DNA of 11,207 bases, taken from contig NZ_JBKHAQ010000092.1 in the NCBI RefSeq assembly GCF_046542825.1, positions 1 through 11,207 of the forward strand, read 5' to 3'. The number at the start of each line of letters is the position of its first letter. The stretch's first letter is position 1. Below are positions 6,734-11,207 of this stretch, piece after piece. A program made the translations under genes and the position numbers. Below the pieces are notes generated by a model. That model was not told where the DNA came from. It saw only the letters and a list, made by a program, of their open reading frames with translations, and did not search any database. This DNA comes from Rhodosalinus sp046542825. Lineage in GTDB: Bacteria; Pseudomonadota; Alphaproteobacteria; Rhodobacterales; Rhodobacteraceae.

Positions 6734-8410
6734 TCAGAACAGCCCCTCCACGAAACCGTCGGCGTTCAAACGGATCGATTCGGCCGCCGGCACCGAGGGC
6801 AGGCCGGGCATCGTCATGATCTCGCCGCAGATCGCCACGACGAAGCCCGCGCCGGCCGCGAGCCGCACCTCGCGCACCGGGATGCTGAAACCCTCCGGCG
6901 CGCCGCGCCGCGCGGGGTCGGTGGTGAAGCTGTACTGCGTCTTGGCCATGCACACGGGCAGATGGCGGAAGCCCGCGGCCTCCCACTCCTTGAGCTGGTT
7001 GACGACCCTGACGTCGGCCACCACCGCATCCGCGCGGTAGATGCGCTTCGCGATGGTCTCGATCTTCTCCAGCAGGCCCATGTCGTCGGGGTAGAGCGGC
7101 TGGAACGCCGCCGCACCGCTCTCGGCCAGCGCGACAACCCGGTGCGCCAGCTCCTCCGTGCCTTCGGACCCCAGCGCCCAGTGCCTGCAGAGCACCGCCT
7201 CCGAGCCCATGCCGGCGACGTAGTCCTGCACCGCCGCGATCTCGGCCTCTGTGTCGCCGGCGAAATGGTTGATCGCCACCACCACCGGCACACCGAAACC
7301 CTTCACGTTCTCGATGTGCCGGCCAAGGTTCGGGCAGCCCGCCCGCACCGCCTCGACGTTCTCGGCGCCCAGGTCGGCCTTGGCCACGCCGCCGTTCATC
7401 TTCATCGCGCGCACCGTGGCCACCACCACCACCGCATCGGGCGCGATGCCGGCCTTGCGGCACTTGATGTTCATGAACTTCTCGGCGCCGAGGTCCGCGC
7501 CGAAGCCCGCCTCGGTCACCACGTAGTCGGCAAGCTTCAATGCCGTCCGCGTCGCCATGACCGAGTTGCAGCCATGCGCGATGTTGGCGAAGGGGCCGCC
7601 GTGCACGAAGGCGGGGTTGTTCTCCAGCGTCTGCACAAGGTTGGGCTGGATCGCGTCCTTGAGCAGCACGGCCATCGCCCCGTCCGCGCCGATGTCGCGG
7701 CAGGTGACCGGTGCCTTGTCGCGGGTATAGGCCACGATGATGTCGCCCAGCCTGCGCTCGAGGTCGGCGAGGTCAGAGGCGAGGCACAGGATCGCCATGA
7801 CCTCGGACGCCACCGTGATGTCGAAGCCGGTCTGCCGCGGGAAGCCGTTGGGCACGCCGCCAAGCGAGGTCACGATGTCGCGCAGCGCGCGGTCGTTCAT
7901 GTCCATCACCCGGCGCCAGACCACGCGGCGCTGGTCGATGTCCAGCTTGTTGCCCCAGTAGATGTGGTTGTCGATCATCGCGGCGAGCAGGTTGTGCGCG
8001 CTGGTGATCGCGTGGAAATCGCCGGTGAAATGCAGGTTCATCTCCTCCATCGGCACCACCTGCGCGCGCCCGCCGCCGGCCGCGCCCCCCTTCATCCCGA
8101 AGCAGGGCCCGAGCGAGGCCTCGCGGATGCAGACGGCGGCCGTCTTGCCGATGCGGTTCAGCCCGTCGCCAAGGCCCACGGTGGTCGTGGTCTTGCCCTC
8201 GCCCGCGGGCGTGGGGTTGATCGCGGTCACCAGGATCAGCTTGCCGACGGGCCGCCCCTCGAGGCCCGCGATGAACTCCTGCGAGACCTTGGCCTTGTCA
8301 TGGCCGAAGGGCAGCAGGTCGCCCTCGCCGATCCCAAGCTTGGCGCCGATTTCCCGGATCGGGCGCTTGCGGGCCTCGCGGGCGATCTCGATGTCGGATT
8401 TGTGGCTCAT
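6734..8410 (-). CDS. fhs: Formate-tetrahydrofolate ligase
   Basis: A 558-residue enzyme, the normal family length, that joins formate to tetrahydrofolate with ATP to give 10-formyl-THF for purine, formyl-Met and C1 metabolism. The N-terminus (KPIREIGAKLGI-like region, residues 16-27) is typical. The P-loop PTPAGEGKTT is at 66-75, followed by TTVGLGDGLN, REASLGPCFGMKGGAAGGG (about 97-114), LHFTGDFHAI and the C-terminal MPGLPSVPAA (534-543). The ATG at 8410-8408 follows AAGGGA by 5 nt. The gene stands alone here: no folD or other C1 gene is next to it in the window, although such neighbours are common in Rhodobacterales. It faces the channel gene tail to tail, and its upstream neighbour is the MOSC gene, 235 bp away, so it most likely has its own promoter. 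Confidence 0.97.
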   Translation of the reverse strand: MSHKSDIEIAREARKRPIREIGAKLGIGEGDLLPFGHDKAKVSQEFIAGLEGRPVGKLILVTAINPTPAGEGKTTTTVGLGDGLNRIGKTAAVCIREASLGPCFGMKGGAAGGGRAQVVPMEEMNLHFTGDFHAITSAHNLLAAMIDNHIYWGNKLDIDQRRVVWRRVMDMNDRALRDIVTSLGGVPNGFPRQTGFDITVASEVMAILCLASDLADLERRLGDIIVAYTRDKAPVTCRDIGADGAMAVLLKDAIQPNLVQTLENNPAFVHGGPFANIAHGCNSVMATRTALKLADYVVTEAGFGADLGAEKFMNIKCRKAGIAPDAVVVVATVRAMKMNGGVAKADLGAENVEAVRAGCPNLGRHIENVKGFGVPVVVAINHFAGDTEAEIAAVQDYVAGMGSEAVLCRHWALGSEGTEELAHRVVALAESGAAAFQPLYPDDMGLLEKIETIAKRIYRADAVVADVRVVNQLKEWEAAGFRHLPVCMAKTQYSFTTDPARRGAPEGFSIPVREVRLAAGAGFVVAICGEIMTMPGLPSVPAAESIRLNADGFVEGLF

Positions 8411-8457
8411 GTCCGTCCCTTGTGGCGTGCGGCGATTTCGGGCGCGTTTCCTGCCCG

Positions 8458-8485
8458 CCTATACCGCGCGGCTGCGCGGGACCAA
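8458..8485 (-). promoter_or_regulatory. Candidate fhs promoter with a dyad in the spacer
   Basis: Read on the - strand, TTGGTC (8485-8480) and TATAGG (8463-8458) are 16 nt apart and would start a transcript near 8450, giving a leader of about 40 nt. The 16-nt spacer is exactly the inverted repeat CCGCGC-GGCT-GCGCGG on the + strand (8464-8479). It is supported only by position and partial consensus match. Confidence 0.38.
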
Positions 8486-8504
8486 CGCGTGTTTCCGACA
8501 TTTC

Positions 8505-8522
8505 CCGCCGCTGTTGCGGCGG
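8505..8522. repeat. Perfect 7-bp inverted repeat upstream of the fhs promoter
   Basis: CCGCCGC (8505-8511) and GCGGCGG (8516-8522) flank TGTT. The centre lies about 28 bp upstream of the candidate -35 of fhs, where an activator or repressor could bind. No known operator is recognised, and chance pairing in such GC-rich DNA is possible. Confidence 0.4.
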
Positions 8523-8606
8523 TGTGCCGCGGCGCCGCGGACCCGCGCGCCTGCCGGAAGACGGCCAGCCGACCCCGCAGGGCGGCAGACACCCGGCCAC
8601 ATCCGC

Positions 8607-8637
8607 AAGGCCCCTCGCGCACCCCGGGCGGGGCCTT
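8607..8637 (-). terminator. Hairpin after the MOSC gene, probable terminator
   Basis: AAGGCCCC (8607-8614) and GGGGCCTT (8630-8637) are perfect 8-bp arms around a 15-nt GC-rich loop, starting 8 nt after the MOSC stop on the - strand. The T-run is limited to the stem's final TT on that strand. It would separate MOSC transcription from fhs. Confidence 0.5.
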
Positions 8638-8645
8638 CTCTTCGC

Positions 8646-9248
8646 TCAGCCGCCCGCGCGGGCCGCGGCGAGATGCGGCCAGACCGGCTGATCCGGGACG
8701 TGCAGGCGCAGCGTCTCTCCCACGCGGATCGTGCCCTCGCGCTCCACCCAGGCGGTGACGCCTCGGCGCCCTGCAGCTGCCGTGCGAAACGCGCGACCGT
8801 GCCCCGGCGCCTCTGCCTCGATCACCTCGGCCGGCAGGTGGCAGGGCCGGTTCTCCATGTCCACGACCAGCGTCGCGCCCTCCGGCGCCTGGAGCCGCGA
8901 CGAGGGCGGCACGCAGCTGAAATCGGGGATGCCCTCGATCAGCAGCGAGGCGCCCAGCCAGGCGGGGTCCAGTCGCGGCACCCCCATCTTCGCCGCGATC
9001 CTGTTCAGCTCTTCGGCCGACAGGATCGAGAGCTGGCGAACGTTCCGGATCTCGGTCCCCCTGGGGTGCTGCGCGGTCACGCGTGAACACGAGGGCCGCG
9101 TCACGCCGCCATGCGCCTCGCCTGCAATCCCGGCAAAGGTCAGCCGCGCCTCTGTCAGCGTCTCGGCGCGCAGGCTCGCATCGCGGTCCGTGACGCGGCC
9201 GATCCAGCGGATCGTCGCGTGGAACCCGGTGGGCTTCAGGGCGGGCAT
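8646..9248 (-). CDS. MOSC domain-containing protein
   Basis: A 200-residue protein of the MOSC (molybdenum cofactor sulfurase C-terminal) superfamily, small proteins thought to bind and transfer sulfur or act on the molybdenum cofactor. The sequence shows the expected GIAGEAHGG (40-48) with R51 near the start of the domain, LGASLLIEGIPDFS (98-111), PPSSRL (114-119) and MENRPC (131-136), whose Cys136 is the conserved, presumably sulfur-carrying cysteine. The start is ATG 9248-9246, with GGGAG 7 nt upstream; a longer frame to 9305 lacks such a site and runs through the divergent promoter region. It is transcribed divergently from the DUF1428 gene, and the substrate is unknown. The nearby cysK is an interesting sulfur link, but the gene is not in the same operon. 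Confidence 0.85.
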   Translation of the reverse strand: MPALKPTGFHATIRWIGRVTDRDASLRAETLTEARLTFAGIAGEAHGGVTRPSCSRVTAQHPRGTEIRNVRQLSILSAEELNRIAAKMGVPRLDPAWLGASLLIEGIPDFSCVPPSSRLQAPEGATLVVDMENRPCHLPAEVIEAEAPGHGRAFRTAAAGRRGVTAWVEREGTIRVGETLRLHVPDQPVWPHLAAARAGG

Positions 9249-9276
9249 GTTCGATCTCCCTTGCGGGTCGGGACGA

Positions 9277-9305
9277 ACGCTAGACCGCGCCCCAGGCAGC
9301 CACAA
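9277..9305 (-). promoter_or_regulatory. Candidate promoter of the MOSC gene
   Basis: On the - strand TTGTGG (9305-9300) and TAGCGT (9282-9277) are separated by 17 nt, about 29 nt before the start codon. Three of six positions match consensus in each box. Confidence 0.35.
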
Positions 9306-9313
9306 CGCCGTTT

Positions 9314-9345
9314 TTGTACCGGGCCGGCCGGAAGCCTGCTAGACT
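9314..9345 (+). promoter_or_regulatory. Candidate extended -10 promoter of the DUF1428 gene
   Basis: TGC-TAGACT at 9337-9345 looks like an extended -10 element. TTGTAC at 9314-9319 is 20 nt away, longer than ideal, so the -35 contribution is doubtful. A transcript would begin near 9352, 40 nt before the ATG. Confidence 0.4.
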
Positions 9346-9351
9346 GTGCGG

Positions 9352-9369
9352 CGCCCGGGCAGCCGGGCG
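9352..9369 (+). promoter_or_regulatory. Hairpin at the predicted 5' end of the DUF1428 transcript
   Basis: CGCCCGG (9352-9358) and CCGGGCG (9363-9369) form a perfect 7-bp stem with a GCAG loop. It lies between the -10 box and the ribosome-binding site (GGAGG, 9381-9385). It might protect the mRNA 5' end; no riboswitch class is recognised. Confidence 0.35.
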
Positions 9370-9392
9370 GCCTGATCGGTGGAGGGCGGGAC

Positions 9393-9746
9393 ATGGCCTA
9401 TGTGGACGGCGTGCTGGCAGCGGTGCCGGCGGACGGGAAGGAAGCATATCTGGATCACGCGGCGCGCGCGGCAGAACTGTTCCGCGCGCATGGCGCGCTC
9501 TCGGTGGTGGAGTGCTGGGGCGACGACCTGCCCGAGGGCAAGCGCAACTCGATGCACACGGCCGTCCTGCGCGAACCGGGCGAGACGGTTGTGCTGTCGT
9601 GGATCACCTGGCCGTCGAAGGCGGTTCGCGATACGGGCTGGGAAGCCGTCATGGCCGATCCGCGGATGACGGAGGAGGCGAATCCGCTGCCCTTCGACGG
9701 CAGCCGCATGATCTTCGGCGGCTTCGACATGATCTTCGAAGGCTGA
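9393..9746 (+). CDS. DUF1428 family protein (YbaA-like)
   Basis: A 117-residue, probably cytosolic protein that matches the DUF1428 family over its whole length. Conserved landmarks resemble E. coli YbaA: YVDG (3-6), AAVPADGKEAY (9-19), VECWGDDLPEGK (39-50), SWITWPSKAVRD (69-80), DPRM (89-92) and PFDGSRMIFGGF (100-111). The family has a dimeric alpha/beta-barrel (ferredoxin-like) fold but no established function, so none is assigned. The ATG at 9393 follows GGAGG by 7 nt. The gene appears to be a single transcription unit, with its own promoter and a strong hairpin 5 nt after the stop. Confidence 0.92.
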   Translation: MAYVDGVLAAVPADGKEAYLDHAARAAELFRAHGALSVVECWGDDLPEGKRNSMHTAVLREPGETVVLSWITWPSKAVRDTGWEAVMADPRMTEEANPLPFDGSRMIFGGFDMIFEG

Positions 9747-9751
9747 AACGG

Positions 9752-9781
9752 GAAGCCCCCGGCGCTAGGGCCGGGGGCTTC
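9752..9781. terminator. Strong bidirectional terminator between DUF1428 gene and ftsH
   Basis: GAAGCCCCCGGC (9752-9763) and GCCGGGGGCTTC (9770-9781) are perfect 12-bp arms around a GCTAGG loop. The hairpin sits between two convergent stops (9746 and 9798). T-rich sequence beyond the stem is short on either strand, but the stem is long and GC-rich. Confidence 0.85.
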
Positions 9782-9797
9782 GATTCGACGCGACGGC

Positions 9798-11207
9798 TCA
9801 GGTCGGTTCCGGCTCCATGTCCGGTCCCGGTTCGATCGGCGGCTTGCGCTTCGGCCGGGTCTTGGGGATCGCCGTGACCGAGGGCGCGCTGCCGGACGAC
9901 GGCCTGTCGTCCTCGTCCTCGCCCAGGTGCGGAGGCTCGCCGCGGATCACGCGCTTGATCTCTTCGCCGGTGAGCGTCTCGTATTCGAGCAGGCCCTCTG
10001 CAAGCCGCTCCCACTCTTCCTTGCGCTCCATCAGGATCGCGTAGGCGCGGTCGTAGGCATCCGAGACGATGCGCTTCACCTCTTCCTCGATCAGTTCCTT
10101 GGTATGCGCGGACACCGACAGGCCGGCTGTCTGGCCCGAATAGCCCTCGTGCGCCTCGGCATAGTCGATGTTGCCCACCTTGTCGGACATGCCCCAGCGC
10201 AGCACCATCGCGCGCGCCAGCGCACTCGCCTGCTGGATGTCGCCCGCAGGCCCGTTCGAGACCATGTCCTCGCCGTACTTGATGATCTCGGCCGCCTTGC
10301 CGGCCATGGTCATGGCGAGCTTTTCCTCGCACTCGGACTTGTGCCAGTTCAGGCGGTCGATTTCCGGCAGGCTGACCACCATGCCCAGCGCGCCGCCGCG
10401 CGGGATGATCGTGGCCTTGTAGACCGGGTCGCACTGCGGCAGCGTCAGACCCACGATGGCATGGCCGGCCTCGTGATAGGCGGTCTTTTCCTTCTGCTCG
10501 GGCGTCAGCACCATGGACCGCCGCTCGGCGCCCATCATCACCTTGTCCTTCGCGTTCTCGAAGTCCTCCATGGTGACGAAGCGCCGGCCCACGCGCGCCG
10601 CCATCAGCGCCGCCTCGTTGACGAGGTTGGCGAGATCCGCGCCGGAGAAGCCCGGCGTGCCGCGCGCAATCAGGCGAAGATCGACATTCGGGCCCAGCGG
10701 CGTCTTGCGGGCGTGCACGCCAAGGATCTTCTCGCGCCCCTTGATGTCGGGGTTGGGCACGGTGATCTGCCGGTCGAAGCGACCGGGGCGCAGCAGCGCC
10801 GGGTCCAGCACGTCCTTGCGGTTCGTCGCGGCGATGATGATGACGCCCTCGTTCGCCTCGAAGCCGTCCATCTCGACCAGAAGCTGGTTCAGCGTCTGCT
10901 CGCGCTCGTCGTTGCCGCCGCCGTAGCCCGCGCCGCGGTGCCGGCCCACGGCGTCGATCTCGTCGATGAAGACGATGCAGGGTGCGTTCTTCTTCGCCTG
11001 CTCGAACATGTCGCGCACCCGGCTCGCACCCACGCCCACGAACATCTCGACGAAGTCGGAGCCGGAGATGGTGAAGAAGGGCACGCCCGCCTCGCCGGCG
11101 ATGGCACGCGCCAGCAGGGTCTTGCCGGTCCCCGGGGGGCCGACCAGCAGCGCGCCTTTCGGGATCTTGCCGCCGAGCCGCGAGAACTTCTGCGGGTTGC
11201 GCAGGAA
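9798..11207 (-). CDS. ftsH: ATP-dependent zinc metalloprotease FtsH, C-terminal 469 residues (5' end outside window)
   Basis: The frame is open from the window edge to a TGA at 9800-9798. Counting from the edge, the fragment shows Walker A GPPGTGKT (23-30), the pore-loop region MFVGVGAS (55-62), Walker B IVFIDEID (78-85), arginine fingers in GRFDRQ (142-147), the zinc site HEAGH (245-249) and the third zinc ligand Asp323 in GPAGDIQQA. This is the AAA+ ATPase plus the M41 peptidase domain of the membrane-anchored FtsH hexamer, which degrades unassembled membrane proteins and regulators such as heat-shock sigma factors and LpxC. The N-terminal membrane anchor and periplasmic domain are missing. 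After about residue 426 the tail is acidic, then Pro/Lys-rich and ends PEPEPT. An ATG-like start near 11084 is really an internal GTG valine. Confidence 0.97.
   Translation of the reverse strand, partial: FLRNPQKFSRLGGKIPKGALLVGPPGTGKTLLARAIAGEAGVPFFTISGSDFVEMFVGVGASRVRDMFEQAKKNAPCIVFIDEIDAVGRHRGAGYGGGNDEREQTLNQLLVEMDGFEANEGVIIIAATNRKDVLDPALLRPGRFDRQITVPNPDIKGREKILGVHARKTPLGPNVDLRLIARGTPGFSGADLANLVNEAALMAARVGRRFVTMEDFENAKDKVMMGAERRSMVLTPEQKEKTAYHEAGHAIVGLTLPQCDPVYKATIIPRGGALGMVVSLPEIDRLNWHKSECEEKLAMTMAGKAAEIIKYGEDMVSNGPAGDIQQASALARAMVLRWGMSDKVGNIDYAEAHEGYSGQTAGLSVSAHTKELIEEEVKRIVSDAYDRAYAILMERKEEWERLAEGLLEYETLTGEEIKRVIRGEPPHLGEDEDDRPSSGSAPSVTAIPKTRPKRKPPIEPGPDMEPEPT

Larger units (their letters stand above)
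8411..8645. other. Intergenic region between fhs and the MOSC gene
   Basis: 235 bp with no convincing gene. From the fhs side it holds the fhs ribosome-binding site (AAGGGA, 8421-8416), a candidate promoter (8458-8485), a second dyad (8505-8522), very GC-rich sequence with repeated CCGCGG, and a terminator-like hairpin (8607-8637) close to the MOSC stop. Confidence 0.6.
9249..9392. other. Divergent promoter region between MOSC and DUF1428 genes
   Basis: 144 bp between two start codons pointing away from each other. It carries one candidate promoter for each gene, two CTAG tetramers, and a 7-bp hairpin near the expected transcript start of the + strand gene. No reading frame here looks coding. 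Confidence 0.7.

Noticed and set aside
5136..7463. Open frame of about 775 codons on the - strand spanning the channel gene and part of fhs
   Set aside because: It crosses two real genes in shadow frames and is low-complexity (Arg/Asp/Gln/His); no credible start or motif.
8411..8645. Tetrahydrofolate riboswitch in the fhs leader
   Set aside because: The predicted leader is only about 40 nt, and I do not recognise a known folate riboswitch fold; the visible dyads look like DNA sites.
6581..8758. Open frame of about 725 codons on the + strand, antisense to fhs
   Set aside because: It runs across the whole well-recognised fhs gene; its protein is rich in His, Arg and Ala with no domain, as expected from the opposite strand of GC-rich coding DNA.
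9249..9305. N-terminal extension of the MOSC protein to a start at 9305
   Set aside because: The extension has no ribosome-binding site and covers the promoter region; ATG 9248 has GGGAG at good spacing and begins the conserved sequence.

Overview
The window is GC-rich, densely coding DNA that reads like a chromosomal core region of an alphaproteobacterium in the Rhodobacterales (Rhodobacter/Roseobacter relatives). The main evidence is the gene run trgA - trgB - cysK, the arrangement described for the tellurite-resistance locus of Rhodobacter sphaeroides. It is preceded by a photolyase and a Cfa-like methyltransferase, and the protein sequences have the style typical of that group. I see no insertion sequence, prophage, CRISPR array, tRNA or rRNA.

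Left part (1-6584, all + strand): the 3' end of a DNA photolyase; a cyclopropane-fatty-acyl-phospholipid-synthase-like methyltransferase; trgA (small membrane protein); trgB (gamma-glutamylcyclotransferase-like domain fused to an ADP-ribose-pyrophosphatase-type Nudix domain); cysK (cysteine synthase); and a large DUF3772/MscS mechanosensitive channel. The gaps are 75, 1, 11, 54 and -4 nt, so most of these genes are probably co-transcribed, with a possible extra promoter just before cysK. The common theme is stress: light damage, membrane lipid modification, tellurite/thiol metabolism and osmotic release.

Middle part (6734-9248, - strand): fhs (formate-tetrahydrofolate ligase), which faces the channel gene tail to tail, and a MOSC-domain protein. 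The two are separated by a 235-bp gap holding a candidate fhs promoter, two GC-rich dyads and a terminator-like hairpin.

Right part: a 144-bp divergent promoter region separates the MOSC gene from a small + strand DUF1428 (YbaA-like) gene. That gene converges on ftsH (- strand, cut by the window end) across a strong 12-bp-stem bidirectional terminator.

I did not find a clearly new multi-gene system. The points most worth a second look are: the Cfa-like enzyme lacks two of the residues that hold the catalytic bicarbonate in E. coli Cfa; TrgB is a two-domain fusion sitting next to cysK; two putative promoters have a perfect GC dyad filling the -35/-10 spacer; and the rare tetramer CTAG occurs only between genes, mostly at candidate -10 boxes.
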